Shown here: in pieces, positions 35,523-47,409 of the stretch | Layout of the letters: the number at the start of each line of letters is the position of its first letter | Numbering within the stretch: the first letter of the stretch is position 1 | Assembly: GCA_017607445.1 (NCBI GenBank) | Contig: JAEVHH010000001.1 | Coordinates: 4,588,001-4,652,000, forward strand | DNA from: Histoplasma ohiense | Taxonomy: Eukaryota; Ascomycota; Eurotiomycetes; Onygenales; Ajellomycetaceae | Length of the DNA: 64,000 nt | Reading direction: 5' to 3' | Made by a program: the position numbers and the translations under genes | The notes under the pieces: model-generated | Databases searched by the model: none | What the model was told of the DNA's origin: nothing | The model's input: the letters and a program-made list of their open reading frames with translations, nothing else

Positions 35523-37661
35523 ATCGAGTCTCCTCCAACGCCCCCGAGCCTCGAACAATAACAAGAACAACAACCTCATCAGCCTCCCCAACGTCACCTG
35601 CAACCATAGACATGGTATCTCACCCAGACGCTCCCACCCGTGCCGTAGCTACAGTCCCCGCTCCAGCCTCCGTCGCCTCCTCCTCACGCGTCTCGCACTC
35701 CCAGCGCCGTCACCATAGCCATTCTTACTCCCACCACAATCATTCCCGCTCCGGTCGCTCACACCATGGAGGTTCCACTCACCAACCTCTCAACCAATTC
35801 CCCATCTTCGCCGCAACGGGAGATGTCGAGATCGTCATCCGTGCGTCAACTCAAGAAAAGCGTTATTTACTTCATAGGCTGATTCTGGCACGCTGTTCGG
35901 GATTTTTCGATGCAGGCACGAGTGAAGAGTGGTCGCGGTCCCAGGCGTTGAGGGAGGCGCAGATGTTGGAGGGGGTTGAAAATGCTGCCAATACTGCTGC
36001 TATTACGAATGGGGTTGAGAATGGGAATTCTACTACGGAACACGGGCTAGCGATTATTACTGATAAGGATGCGGCCGGGGCAGGGGCCGGGGAAGACCTT
36101 GTTGCACATCACCGTCGTGCATCGTCGGCTCCTACAAAGACTCGGTGGAGGTATGAATTGGATTGGGTCAACAGGGAGGAAGATGAGATGCCGATTCTTG
36201 TGCAGAAGGTGAGATGGTAATTTCGTTTATGTGGAAAATACATGCGAATACGCACGCCTGTGTATACTGATGTCTCCGCAGCCCGCATCCCAAAACAACT
36301 CGATATTCGGCGGAAGCTATCGCCCACCCAAGCCCCCGCCCGCCCGTACGAAACCTCCCCCGCCCCAACAGGGCTTCTTCCGCTCCATCACAAGCCTCAC
36401 CGGAATCCAATCCGCTCTCCATCTTCCAAGCACTGCCACATCAACTGCGGCAACAAAACCTGCCATCGAAGACGGCCCCCTTGACCCAACCATCCGAGAC
36501 TATGACAATCTCTTCCGCATTTTCTATAACTACCCCCCACAACTCAACGCCATAAACATCGCCTCCGCCTACTCAGAATGTAAATCTCTTCTAAACCTCG
36601 CAGACATGTATGACGCGCTCCCTGTTGTCGGACCCCGTGTCGACCATCACCTCCTACGCTTCTCATCCCGTCTCTACAAACAAATCGCAAAGTACCCCCC
36701 CAGCTACCTACGACTAGGTTACCTAGCACGAAGCCACGTAATATTCGCAGAGGCCCTAATCCACGTTGTGGGTCAATGGCCCGCCGCGCTACCGCATTTG
36801 GGCCAGGGGTCATACTCACCCCTACCCGATCCCGTGCTAGATCTCATCGAGGATAAGGTCGAGGACATGGAGGAGTTGAAAGCACGCGTTGAGGGGAAGT
36901 TGTTCCGATTGTCGCTGACGACGTCCAGAGGAGAGCGGGTTAGCCCTTCCAATGCATATCTGGATTGGCTTGCGGTATCACTTTTTCGGCAGTGGCTAGT
37001 GGAGAATACAACGCCGCCCCCGGCGGGGATTTTGAAGACATTGCCGTCGCAGTCGCAATCCCGGGGAGGAGGGGGAGGAGGAGGAGGAGGTGGTGGTGGT
37101 GGTGATGGAGGGAGTAGCAACTATAATAATAATAATGGTTCTGTCGCGACGAACAATGGCTACGGCAATACTACCACCATCACAGCGTCGAGTTCCAATA
37201 ATAACAGCAATTCTACACCGACAACTACAACCACCACCACCACCATGACCATGGCCAGCGCGGGCGCTGCTAATAATAAACACTATAACCAAATCTCAAG
37301 CCCTTCCCCTTACTCTCCCGGCCGTACATACCGCCTCATCGGCTCCCCTTCAAACCAAGCCTACCTCCCGCACGACGAATTAAAGAGATTCCTCAAGCAG
37401 TCACATACACACTCGCATGACTCTCTTTACTCACGCGAGAATCTGAAGAGGTTCGAGCGCAAGATGGACGAGATTAAGCGGTTGGCGAGGGAGATTGTGA
37501 AGCCTCTCATGCGGAATTTTCTGGAGTTGGACTTGAGGAGTTTGAGCGGCAGCGGCGGTGGCGGTGGCTTGAGTGCCGGAACAGACGATGCTGGAGGCGG
37601 CGTGTTGCTGCCGTATCTGACGTGTACAAGAGTTGAGGAGGGGGACTATCCGTGGGACTGA
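35495..37661 (+). CDS. BTB/POZ-domain protein
   Basis: Probable adaptor or regulatory protein. Exons are 35495-36208 and 36282-37661, giving 697 aa from the first in-frame ATG or 658 aa from the ATG at 35612. The BTB fold begins at FPIFAATGDVEIVI and continues KRYLLHRLILARCSGFFDAG, the usual BTB helix region. An Ala/Asn/Gly-rich insert then precedes RWRYELDWV. After the intron, NLFRIFYNYPP and SECKSLLNLADMYDALPVV fit the later BTB helices of fungal BTB proteins. The C-terminal half has Gly, Asn and Thr homopolymer tracts followed by a helical segment (LKRFERKMDEIKRLAREIVKPLMRNF). The N-terminus is His/Ser-rich. The partner and pathway are unknown. Confidence 0.85.
36209..36281 (+). other. Intron in BTB gene
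   Basis: This 73-bp intron starts gtgaga and ends ccgcag. It joins PILVQK to PASQNNSIFGG in phase 0. Confidence 0.85.
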
Positions 37662-38626
37662 GTGATGAATCCCTGTTGGGAAGGGCTGAGTTGGGTTGAA
37701 GTTAGGTGGAGTAAGGCGAGAGTGGGAGTGAGCGTGAGGGTGAGGGTGTATATTTCTATGCATAATGATGCACGTTTATTACATTTTTCTCCTTGTCTCT
37801 TATTCTAACCTATTATTCTTTTAACTTTTAAAGGTTTCTTTACTATCCCTCATGTGGACGATATTACCCTCAACTTTTGTTTCCCTTCTTATTTCTGCAT
37901 CATTTCTCTCTTGGACAGAGATTGAGTCTTAACTTTTTTTTTTTCTCTTCATTTCCCCCTCCCTTTTTTTATTCTTTTGTGTCATCTCTAATTGCATGTG
38001 TTTTCACCCCCTCAACCTGCCCACGAAACGAATTATATGATATATTCCCCCCCCCTTCTTTTTCCCCTTCTCTTCTCATCTCTCTGCAAATATACCTCTT
38101 CCTGCCTTTTATCATTTCCCCTTCTATTTTTTCCTTCTTGATGACTGAAACGCGGCGTAAATGACCATTTCTTCTCTTCTTTTCGTTTTTTACATTCTCC
38201 CTTTATATATGCACATGATGACTTCATAATACAGCAGGGAGATTGATAGTGAACTTGAAATACCTCGATATATATATGCCTGGGCAGTTAATTAGGCAGT
38301 TGATCAGTTACGCAGCATTAATGGATGTGTATATAGATGGATCTAGGTGCATTGGAAGGCGCTAACGGAAACGCAGGGAGGAGAGCGCGGTGGAATGTAT
38401 AATATCAACGTGGTTATGTGTTGTATTTATGCTAACTCCTCATGCGATGTATTGTAGTTCCATCCCCAAGTTCGCTAGGGGCTAGGGGAGATGATGGAAT
38501 GCATCTTTTCTATAATTCTGTCGTCCATGTTTTGAGAGTATCATGATTTTTGTACACTTGCAAATGTTATTATATATATATGTATACATAAGTAGCACGG
38601 CCAATTCTATGACATGTATCAGAACG

Positions 38627-38661
<35 letters not shown>

Positions 38662-38778
38662 AAATAAAAAACAGCTGTCCACCATTCATTCAACGTAACT
38701 TCCACATATCGTACAAATTCAAAAATCCAAAATCTCCTCACCTGTCACTTCCGAATAACTCCAACCTCCAATTAACTA
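37662..38778. other. Convergent intergenic region
   Basis: The 3' ends of the BTB gene (+) and the seryl-tRNA synthetase gene (-) face each other here. It is T-rich, with an A run of about 33 bases at 38627-38659. No gene is seen. Confidence 0.7.
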
Positions 38779-40476
38779 TCACCCTTCCCCCCCAATAACC
38801 CCTTTACCCCCCATCCACCCCCTCAAAACGTCCGGCAACACCACAACCCCCCTGTTCTCATCCCATCCGTGCTCCAACAACGCCGCAATAATCCTCGGGA
38901 CAGCCATTGCTGTTCCATTCACCGTATGCGGGAACTTTCCGGCACCACCAGCCATATCAGATTTAAGCCTCGTCCCTAGCCGTCTCGTTTGGTAATCTGT
39001 GCAGTTGGAGGCAGAGGTAACCTCGCCCCAGCCTGATTCCACGCTGATGTCCTTAGCTATGGTGGCATTGCTAGTGTTAAGTCCGCCGTGGGGGGAAGGC
39101 GACGCCATTCTGGAAGGAAACAGGACTTCTATATCACGCTTGCGAGCGGCGCTGGCTCCGAGATCATGCGCGGGCATCTCCAGGACGCGACAGGGCAGGT
39201 TGAGCGCGGTGAGGATTTCGGTCTGCAGCGCGAGGATTTCGTCGAAGAGGGTTGTCGCTGTTACCGTCCCAGTCGGTGTTGGCGCGGAAGTGTCGGTACC
39301 GGTATCACCAGCACCAGCACCAGCAGGATCTGGCATCGCCCACCCAAATAACTCCACCTTCGTAAACTCATGAACACGATACAACCCCCGCGTATCCGCC
39401 CCTCGCGCGCCTGCCTCGGCTCTATAACACCGGCTGACCCCCACCATCCTCACGGGTAACTGGTTCACCTTCCCCTTCCCCCCCATCTCCTGCCCCGCAA
39501 ATATCGCCGCAAGCGGAATCTCCGCTGTGCCCGCTAGACACCGCGCGGGCCTGCCACGCGCTACATCTCTCTCACTCTGCTCAATATGATATATTTGTTG
39601 TTCGTTATGCGCATCGCGTGGTTGGAAGCCACATGCATGGGTGATGTGCGAGTAGACGAGGGAGGGTGGGGAGACCGCTTGCCAACCCCGCCGAATGGCG
39701 ACGCTGAGCGCGTACTGGATTAGGGCTTGTTCGAGCAGGGCAGCTTCGTTGGTTAAATAGTACCAGCCCCAGCCACTGGCAAGGGAGGCGCTGGTGAAGT
39801 TTAGGAGATTGAGGGTTGTGCCGATTGTGACATGGGAGGTGGTGTGGGTGGGTAAGTTTGCGGGTTTGTCCGGGTCGTAGTTTATGTAGTTTACGATGCG
39901 AGGTTCGGCGCCTGGTGGTGTTTCGGTGCTGGTAAGGTTTGGGAGGGAGAGGGCGAGACGTTCGATTTCTTTGGTGTGGGATGCGCGGGTTGTTGTTAGG
40001 TGGTGGGATTTGTCCTTTAGATGTTGTGCGGAAAGTCGGAGGGCGGAAAGTTCTTCATTCGTTTTTGTTTCTTGATTCTGTTGTTCTGTTTGATCTGCAT
40101 TGTGTGGGTCTGAGGAATTGGCCATGAGCTGTGCAATGGCGGACTCTATCTGTTTTATCTTGCGCTGCGGTTCCCGCAGGGCGTCTTGAAGCTCGCGGGA
40201 CTCGGTGGAGAGGCGTTGGATCTCGTACGGGTATCGGGACAGGTCATGGTAATTGCGGGCAATGCAGTTTTCGGAGTAGAGAGAGGCATTTTCGCGGATG
40301 TTCTTGATGTCAGGTGTAGGCTTTGGTGCTGTAGGTGGGCGGGATGAGGTGTTAGCTCCTGCGGATGACAAGTTGCGACAGGAGCTAGAGAAGGAACGCC
40401 GGAGTAGCGATGGGGTGGTGAGAGTTCGTCGGGTATGGAGCCTGCAGCTCAGCACAGCCATTTGAGGTGGTGGCAT
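38779..40476 (-). CDS. Mitochondrial seryl-tRNA synthetase
   Basis: Class II aminoacyl-tRNA synthetase that charges mitochondrial tRNA-Ser. It is a single exon of 565 aa from the ATG at 40476; an ATG five codons later is an alternative. The Arg/Ser-rich N-terminus (RLHTRRTLTTPSLLRRSFSSSCRN) looks like a mitochondrial targeting peptide. The N-terminal coiled-coil tRNA-binding arm is visible (IQRLSTESRELQDALREPQ through SHTKEIERLALSLPNL). The catalytic core has GWGWYYLTNEAALLEQALIQYA, motif 2 RMVGVSRCYRAEAG...LYRVHEFTKVELF, EVTSASNCTDYQTRRL and motif 3 NGTAMAVPRIIAALLEHG. An Ala/Gly/Thr-rich insert follows motif 2. It is much longer than bacterial SerRS because of this insert and the presequence. 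Confidence 0.95.
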   Translation of the reverse strand: MPPPQMAVLSCRLHTRRTLTTPSLLRRSFSSSCRNLSSAGANTSSRPPTAPKPTPDIKNIRENASLYSENCIARNYHDLSRYPYEIQRLSTESRELQDALREPQRKIKQIESAIAQLMANSSDPHNADQTEQQNQETKTNEELSALRLSAQHLKDKSHHLTTTRASHTKEIERLALSLPNLTSTETPPGAEPRIVNYINYDPDKPANLPTHTTSHVTIGTTLNLLNFTSASLASGWGWYYLTNEAALLEQALIQYALSVAIRRGWQAVSPPSLVYSHITHACGFQPRDAHNEQQIYHIEQSERDVARGRPARCLAGTAEIPLAAIFAGQEMGGKGKVNQLPVRMVGVSRCYRAEAGARGADTRGLYRVHEFTKVELFGWAMPDPAGAGAGDTGTDTSAPTPTGTVTATTLFDEILALQTEILTALNLPCRVLEMPAHDLGASAARKRDIEVLFPSRMASPSPHGGLNTSNATIAKDISVESGWGEVTSASNCTDYQTRRLGTRLKSDMAGGAGKFPHTVNGTAMAVPRIIAALLEHGWDENRGVVVLPDVLRGWMGGKGVIGGEG

Positions 40477-41072
40477 GGTGCGAAGAGCGAGGTGGATGTC
40501 AATGAAGATACATATCGAAGATGGAAGGTTTTGCCAGCCGTGTTGTGGTTGGCCGATTTAAGCGCCTGCGGTGGGGCCGCGGGACCAACCGAACCACAAG
40601 CAAGGTTCTCGGGCGCTAATAGCCGCGCTATAACCACGTTCCAGGCTCCTTATCCTAGCAAAGGGTAAGTAAGTAAACATTGAGGCTTCCGGTACTGGTG
40701 GGTGCTAGAAATCGCGCGTCACTGCTGCTCAATCGACTTGCAGAGCACTCCGGCCTGACCAGAGTACGAGTATATACGTTGTTTTACCCAAGCTACTACA
40801 ATGGGACAACTCCACGCGCACGAAACGAAATAATGGTGCCACCATTCATAGAACGTGCAATGAGTCAATCAAATTAAGCACTAGTACTATTAAAAAGCCA
40901 TTGGTATCGTTATGTCCGTCCTCCTTGTAAACAATATCTCGTATTCATTCTTTTCCCTTTTGAAGCAACTTGCCTCATCCCCACCTTAGCCAAGGCTGTG
41001 ATGAAAAGTCCTGAATGACATGGTCCCCACGCCTTTATGTTCGCAGGGCTCTGTCGCCGCCATATACACCTC
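40477..41072. other. Intergenic region
   Basis: Promoter side of the seryl-tRNA synthetase gene and 3' side of the next minus-strand gene. No further gene or distinct repeat is evident. Confidence 0.6.
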
Positions 41073-42481
41073 TTATCCGCAAAGCCTTTCATATTCGGGA
41101 GTATAGCCCGCGAGTCGTCTGCTCTCCCGCCTTGGGCTACATAGCCCTTGTTCCCGCCTGCTACGCCGGGTGTCGCTCTTGTTCCCTCGTGCGCTTATTG
41201 TAGCTCTAGCCCCTCGAGACACATCGAACATAGCCCCCCCTGGTCTTTGAGGTTGCGTGAGCAATGTCCGTTTCGACGCTGGCGTCATACCCCCAGACTC
41301 GCGCCCATCGGCATACAGCGGTCCCGGCCCTTCGCTGCCCGAAAAATAAGAACCGCTGGTGACGCTTGTGTCTTTGCCCTCCTGGGTCTGGAGCTGCCAG
41401 AAAAAGGTTGTCCCTGTATTATCTGTCCATTTCAGCTTCAGCGTCGTCACCGGTTTTTCCTTCCCCCCTTTGCGTTCCTCGACTTCATGCGGGCGTTTCA
41501 CGACAGCTCGGATGGGATTCTCAGGGTTAACGTTGGCTCCTTGGTACTGGCGTTTTCGGGTATCGTATGGCTTGGGGATCTGTGCATTTGACTCGTCGCC
41601 ACGGGCGACGAGGTGCCTAGCACTGATATTGCAATGCTCGGGCCCCTTGTCGGACAACGAGGTAGCATCACGGCCAGAGTCGGCGGCTGAGAATGCATTC
41701 CAAGCTCCAGGATTTGATGCACTATCGGCAAGCTGTGGCCTACCATCATCGCTCATACTCTCTCTTTTCTCACCTAGTTTGCTTCCCTCTTTCTCTCGCT
41801 CTGTTTTGCGCAAAGATCCTTGGCGCTGCTTGCTCTTAAACGGGCCCCTTTTGACGTCAATTGCCTCTTGCTGCTTATCACAGGCCCTTTCGGAATGTAC
41901 AGGGTCACAGGCTGTGTATCGTTTGTAATCGCCACTTTTTACTTCCGCAGTCCGTGGGCCACCTCGGGATTTGTTGCTTTCGCCAACCCCAAAGTCAGCA
42001 TCCAAGGATTGGCGGCTATCACGACTCCCGCTGTCGTTCGTCATGGCTGGAAGCTGTATTTTTGATGCCGAATACGTTTGGCGTGTACTTGGAATCATTG
42101 GAGACGAAAAACTTTGGAAAGAAAAATCAACAGAGGCAACACACTTCTCTGGACGGCTTGCTCGTGATTTTGGTAGAACAGAACAGAACAGATGGACAGG
42201 GCAACAGCAATGGTGGAAGTTATGAAATATTATTATTCCAGCATGTCCATACCACCTAAGCTGGAGGATTTGAAGCTCGAATGAGGGAAGCTTGGCTTCA
42301 GGCTCATTTACCAACGGTTACCTCGCTGGGAATATATATCTCTGACAGCCATACCAGAGGGAAGGGAAGGGGTTGGTGGCTTATCATAGCCTGATGGTAG
42401 GGGATCTCCCAACCAGCCGTTTGCTTTGCTTGCGGCTGCTGTTATCAGCGTCTCCAAGGGTAAGGAAAGATCCGCCGCCAT
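41073..42481 (-). CDS. Charged, disordered protein of unknown function
   Basis: I do not recognise the family. The main open frame (41073-42314) encodes a Lys/Arg/Glu/Ser-rich protein with one more ordered block, TTLKLKWTDNTGTTFFWQLQT, and SDDGRP- and KRPHEVEERK-like charged tracts. An upstream frame starting at 42481 (MAADLSLPLETLITAAASKA) reads well and ends at a gtaacc donor after 42322. Two phase-matching acceptors exist: exon 2 from 42148 (about 411 aa) or from 42046 (about 377 aa). Without that exon, translation could start at 42044 (MTNDSGSRDS). The exon model is therefore uncertain. The protein is probably nuclear or cytosolic, judging only from its basic composition. Confidence 0.5.
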
Positions 42482-43360
42482 AAACTTGTATGCGAACCCT
42501 GCATTTCTTGAGGTTGGTGGGGCTGGGTGGCATGGATCAAGCAAACGCACAGAAGGGTGGCAATGATGGCGCTTTTCAATGTCATATGCCAGGGAGCGTG
42601 GGAATGGCGGCAGACATGTTATAAAGTGGTAGGTTATTGCAGCTATTGAACATTGACGGCAAAGGCCGGGGATGTGGTAGATCAGAAGCATTGGGTAGTT
42701 GAGGAGGAATCGCGGCTGGATGGAGCCGGTTTCCTTTTAACAATGAGAACAGCAACGGCCAGCACCGTTACAGGAGCCAAATAGGATTCTGTTGTGTTTT
42801 CCCCGTTTGAAATGGATTTTCGATTTTTTATTCTTTATTCCCCCTCAATTCCCTGCATCGGTAGCTATAAAGACGATTTGGTTTAGGGGTTTTAATTCAT
42901 GCAACTTTTAACGGTTTTTCCATCGACGACGACCTGATAAATCTCTAGCAAAAAAATGAAAAAAAAAAAATTGTTATATCAAACAAAATTCCCGGATTAC
43001 ATGCAGCTAAACTGCCTAGTAATGAGAATGAAATTAGAAAAGCCCCAAGGACATACCGAGAGCATTCCAAGAAAACGCGCCGGCGACACCGAAAAGCCCC
43101 CCCTGGGTTTAACGGGAAGGGCACATAGATCAATCATAAAATATCGAGAAATGGCCATCGTTTAAGAGCCACATTAAGGTCCTCACTGATTCGCAGCGGT
43201 TTTCAATTTCATAAAAAAATCGAATAATCCAATCAATGGAAGCAATATTCCAAAAGTCAAAATATAAATCAAAGGTTAGTATCCCATTCGTTCTCACCCA
43301 TCCATACTATAACATCCCTCCCCCTTCCCCACAATCAATCACCCGTATGAATCTTTCAAG
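42482..43360. other. Intergenic region
   Basis: This lies between the charged-protein gene and the cytochrome b561-type gene, both on the minus strand. It is mixed AT-rich DNA with an A run near 42958-42971. No gene is recognised. Confidence 0.6.
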
Positions 43361-44389
43361 CTAAAAGATCTTCATTTTCTGCCTCTTAATCCTCGCGCCC
43401 ACACCTCCCAGGACCAAAACAGAGGCCACCAACACCGCCCAGAGCTGAATATGCAGCGTGCTCTTATTATAATCCGTCTGCGTTGCAGCCGCGACAGTCG
43501 CCAACTCCAGCACGAACACCACATATCCGCTGACGCGGTGATACTTGTAGATCTTCTTGCCATCGTCTACGCTGCCGAAGATGATGGCGGGGAAGAAATA
43601 CTGCGCGACGCCCACGGCGGCCTGCAGGAAGATCAAGATGTAGGTGATGAGGCCCATGATGCCGTGCAAGGAGTGGAAGCGGTATTCTGGGTGGGGGGCT
43701 TTGTTTATCTCGATGATGACAAGGGCGGATATGAAGCAGAGGTTGGCGAGGGCGAGAATGCCGAAGTGGGTCAGGGTGCCGCTGCGCTTCTGGGAAGGGG
43801 TGTGGGTTGGCTGGAGGATGAGGATGGCTTGGGTGGTTAGGAGGATGGCCGCAGAGTTGAGGAGCTGGAGTTTTGTTATTTTTCAGAGGCTGTTGTATAC
43901 ATACATACATACATACATATACCTATATTTCGTACATTGTATGCTAGTCTGTAGAGGCAAAGAAATGGAGGTAAGTGTCGTGCTTTTGCTTACCGGATGT
44001 GGGGAGAAGAAGATGAGCTCGTGGGAGAAGATGCCATTCCAGACGAGGGCAGCGAGCTGGATATTGTATTTTCTAGTCAGGGTTTGTTGTGATATAATAT
44101 GTTGTATCACCGGGACATGGACTAAGAGTACTCACGATCCAAATCCCCGCCTGGGCAATTGTTGCAGAGCCTGCAAGGCTTATCAGCATACGCTGTAGAT
44201 ACTGTATATGAGACGATGCTTCAGTAGCAAATATGCTTCGCAGCGTCGCTTACCCGTGAACAGATTTGTCACCAGCGACTGGTGCTCCTTCTGACTGACA
44301 TCTCCTGGCCTACCCAGGAGAGGTTCGTACTCATCGGCCCCATTGACAGCTGCGGGAGGCTGCTCAGGAATCCCCGTGGCGGAGGCCAT
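43361..44389 (-). CDS. Cytochrome b561-type membrane protein
   Basis: Probable haem-binding electron-transfer protein. Four exons on the minus strand are 44389-44254, 44170-44136, 44056-43994 and 43864-43361, giving 245 aa. Junctions keep phase: NLFT-G-SATIAQAGIWI, then LAALVWNGIFSHELIFFSPHP, then LLNSAAILLTTQAIL. About six hydrophobic helices are visible. Candidate haem-ligand histidines sit in conserved-looking places: THFGILAL, SLHGIMGLITY and YHRVSGYVVF, along with HELIFFSPHP. The C-terminus is basic (RIKRQKMKIF). Exon 2 is only 35 nt. The substrate and compartment are not evident. It is divergent from the allantoicase gene. Confidence 0.82.
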
Positions 44390-45356
44390 GATACTGTGTA
44401 GCACACGATATGATAATTATGACGCAGAAAACAGCAAAAATTAACAGGAGTCGTAGCTGCACGAGATGCGTATGAAGACCCTCAGATGCTCTTCCCGATG
44501 ATAAATGCTGCTTCCGCTGCTTGTTGTTTCGGTGTTCTGTTCACGTCGTTGTGAATGTGAAGATGGACCTCGCTCAATTTTGAGTCGATTGCCAGCGATT
44601 GATCTTCAAGCGAAAGTCAGCCCGGGGCAATTGGCCAGCCCACGATTGGCCGAGACACTGGCGAGCAAAGCGTCATGTATGCACAAGCATCATCATGGTC
44701 TGCCTCAGTTAACTTGGAAGAGAGTTCCGCTATGACATCAGCCGGAGCTATTTAAATAGTTAGTTATTTAATCAAACGCCATCCACGCCGTGGGCCAAGA
44801 AGGCCCGGGGGCCAACCAGGCAGGATGTACGGAGTAGGAACATTTGAGAATTTACGTCTGCTGCCGTCTCCGACTGGGCATCGGCCCCCGCGATCGAGAG
44901 GACTCTGGCGCTGGATTCGGCTGCTTCGGTAAACCGGGAATCGTTGCCCCTATTCGGCAATGTATCTTATCTATCCAATATCTCTGCTGACCACAAGCCA
45001 TGGCCTCAGCCCACTTCGCCAGACTTCGCCAGACTTCGCCAGCAATTCGGCGGCGACCTCGGCGGTACAATCGAGAGTACTCGGGCCTATTTATACAAAG
45101 AAACATGCGGTGCTCCGTCCAATGCCGCATGGTGTGGGCCAGGTGGAAGTGGACAAGGAGACCAGATTCTCCGCCTCATTTATCTTAGCTAATAGTGAAC
45201 TAAATACTACAGAGTAGTTAACTATATAACTAGTCAAGTCAACTCGTTAACTACTCCGTAGTTACCTCCTCATGCTCTCAATCTAGTATTTAATCCGTCC
45301 AAAGTTCCAGGTCAACAACAACAACAACAACAACAATTAAAGAAGTAAACATCAAA
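44390..45356. promoter_or_regulatory. Divergent promoter region of cytochrome b561-type and allantoicase genes
   Basis: This 967-bp region has two sites matching the nitrogen GATA-factor consensus HGATAR on the minus strand: CTTATC at 44966-44971 and TTATCT at 45180-45185. It also has TACGGAGTA (44828-44836) and TACTCCGTA (45252-45260). Allantoicase genes are commonly under nitrogen-catabolite control by GATA factors such as AreA, so the GATA sites are plausible, but such short sites also occur by chance. Confidence 0.4.
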
Positions 45357-46517
45357 ATGGATATCCCGACCAGCAACAACCCCTCCAACACCGACGGAAA
45401 GATTACCCCTCTCCCCACCGCTGCTGATATCGACGCCGTCTTCTCCTCCACAACCACAAACCTCGCCTCCTCCTCCCTGAACGCCACCGTCCTCGCCTGT
45501 TCCGACGAGTTCTTCGCCGCAGCCTCAAACCTCCTCACTCCCACCCCGCCTATCCACCGCCCCGGAGTCTTCGTCCACACCGGAGCCTGGTACGACGGCT
45601 GGGAGACACGCCGCCACAATCAGCAAGAATACGACTGGGTCGTCATAAAGCTGGGTGTCGGCAGCGGCATCGTCGTCGGCGTGGAAATCGACACGGCATA
45701 CTTCGTCGGCAACTACGGCGAGGCCGTCGTGGTCGAGGGTGCTTACGTTGACCAGGAGAATGCGCTGGCGTCCGACGTCGTGAAGCCTACTTTCAACGGC
45801 TGGACCACCATCCTGCCCCGACAGCCCTGCGGGCCCTCGCGCCGCCAGGGCTGGCTGCTCCCCCGCCCCTCCGACCCAATCACCCATGTGCGCCTCAGAA
45901 TGTACCCCGACGGGGGCTTCTCGCGGCTGCGATTATACGGCCATGCCGTGCCGCCTCCGCCTCCGCCTCCGCCTCCGCTGGCTCCAAAGACGGGTTTCAC
46001 AGCAGGCGAAGCAGCAGCCGCGGCGACGGAGGTGGAGGAGCTTTCCTCGGCGCTGATGGGGGGCCTTGTCGTTTCCGCGAGTAACCAACACTTCACGCCC
46101 GCGTCAAACATCCTGCTCCCCGGCCGCGGGCAGAATATGGGCGATGGGTGGGAGACGGCCCGTTCACGAACGCCGGGCCATGTGGACAGGGCGGTTGTAA
46201 GGCTTGGGCTGGCAGGGTCGGTGGAGAAGGTTGTGGTTGATACGAAGGATTTTCGAGGGAACTTCCCCAGGGCGGTGAGGGTGTCTGGCTTTCTGAAGAA
46301 GGATGTTAAGGAAGGACGCGATCCGAAGGCGGATGATGAAGGGTGGGTGGAGGTTGTACGGGGTGATCAACCGTGTAAGGCGGATTTGGAACATGTGTTT
46401 GAAGGGGAATTGCTGGGTAATGAGGTTGGAGGGAAGGTGTTTAGCCATGTTATGTTGACCATGGTGCCAGATGGTGGGGTCAAGAGGTTCAGGGTGTTTG
46501 GGAGGAGGGCAACGTGA
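45357..46517 (+). CDS. alc: Allantoicase
   Basis: Hydrolyses allantoate to ureidoglycolate and urea in purine degradation, letting the fungus use purines as a nitrogen source. It is a single exon of 386 aa. The protein shows the family's two repeated jelly-roll-like halves. The first has ACSDEFFAAASNLL, GAWYDGWETRRH, WVVIKLG and DTAYFVGNYGEAVVVEG. The second has NQHFTPASNILLPG, MGDGWETARSR, RAVVRLGLAG and DTKDFRGNFPRAVRVSG. Pro-rich linker PPPPPPPPP separates them. Each half ends with a matching block (VRLRMYPDGGFSRLRLYG and VMLTMVPDGGVKRFRVFG). The length fits the family. GATA-type sites lie upstream. Confidence 0.96.
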   Translation: MDIPTSNNPSNTDGKITPLPTAADIDAVFSSTTTNLASSSLNATVLACSDEFFAAASNLLTPTPPIHRPGVFVHTGAWYDGWETRRHNQQEYDWVVIKLGVGSGIVVGVEIDTAYFVGNYGEAVVVEGAYVDQENALASDVVKPTFNGWTTILPRQPCGPSRRQGWLLPRPSDPITHVRLRMYPDGGFSRLRLYGHAVPPPPPPPPPLAPKTGFTAGEAAAAATEVEELSSALMGGLVVSASNQHFTPASNILLPGRGQNMGDGWETARSRTPGHVDRAVVRLGLAGSVEKVVVDTKDFRGNFPRAVRVSGFLKKDVKEGRDPKADDEGWVEVVRGDQPCKADLEHVFEGELLGNEVGGKVFSHVMLTMVPDGGVKRFRVFGRRAT

Positions 46518-47409
46518 GGAGGTCCTTCTCTTGTTGATTCAGCCCTTCTATTTAAATGAGGGGGGAAATGTTGATCATTGCATTATTGTCACATATTTTT
46601 CAACCTGATAATGGGATTCTGAGCAGTTTTCTTGGTTTAGCATAAAAGCGATTACACATCCCGTGCAACGATCAATGCACATCATACTAGGCACTATTCA
46701 AGAAGGCAACTTGGAGAGAGAATATAGTCCTTTGGTGGTAATTATGTGGTAATGATACACGCGCCATAGACAGCAGCCAAAGGGAAAACGGGAAGTGAGG
46801 TGTGAAACGGGAAAAACGGGGCCATTGCAGAAGCCAGGCTGGTTCGAGATATATATACATACATGAAGTGATGAAAACGGAAAGGCTGGAAAAAGGAAAA
46901 GAGAAAAAAAAAAAAAAAACAAAGAAAAAAGGGACATAAAGAGCCTGCCAGTATTCTGGTATAATTCCTTCATTCCCCTTCTATTCCATATGCCGCAGTA
47001 CCCCTCCTACCATGCAGAGAATTTTTACCATATCGTTATCATCGGGCGTCGCTTCTCGTAAAGAAAATGTGAAAATAGTGAAAATAATTAAGCAGAAAAA
47101 TGAAGAAGAAGAGAAGAAGAAACTCAGGGGCCCAAACACAAACTACGGAGACAATAATAAAAAAAAAAAGCTAGAATATAATTTCATCCATCCATCCATT
47201 CATACGCATTCATACGTGTAGAAGGTAAGTAAGTAGAGAAAATCGAGAAAGGCAGAAATTCTAAAATTTCCCAGAACATATGAGTTCTGTGAGACAAAGG
47301 AAAAGCACAGGATTGTAGTAAGACGGCCGGAGCATGTGTATGCCATGTCTAGCATAGAGAGTGCACATAGCTGGATGCTTGAAGTAAAAAGAAATGCATA
47401 CCGGCAATC
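46518..47409. other. Convergent intergenic region
   Basis: The 3' ends of allantoicase (+) and the hybrid histidine kinase (-) meet here. It holds an A run near 46904-46919, other A-rich runs and several catc/cata repeats. No gene is recognised. Confidence 0.65.
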
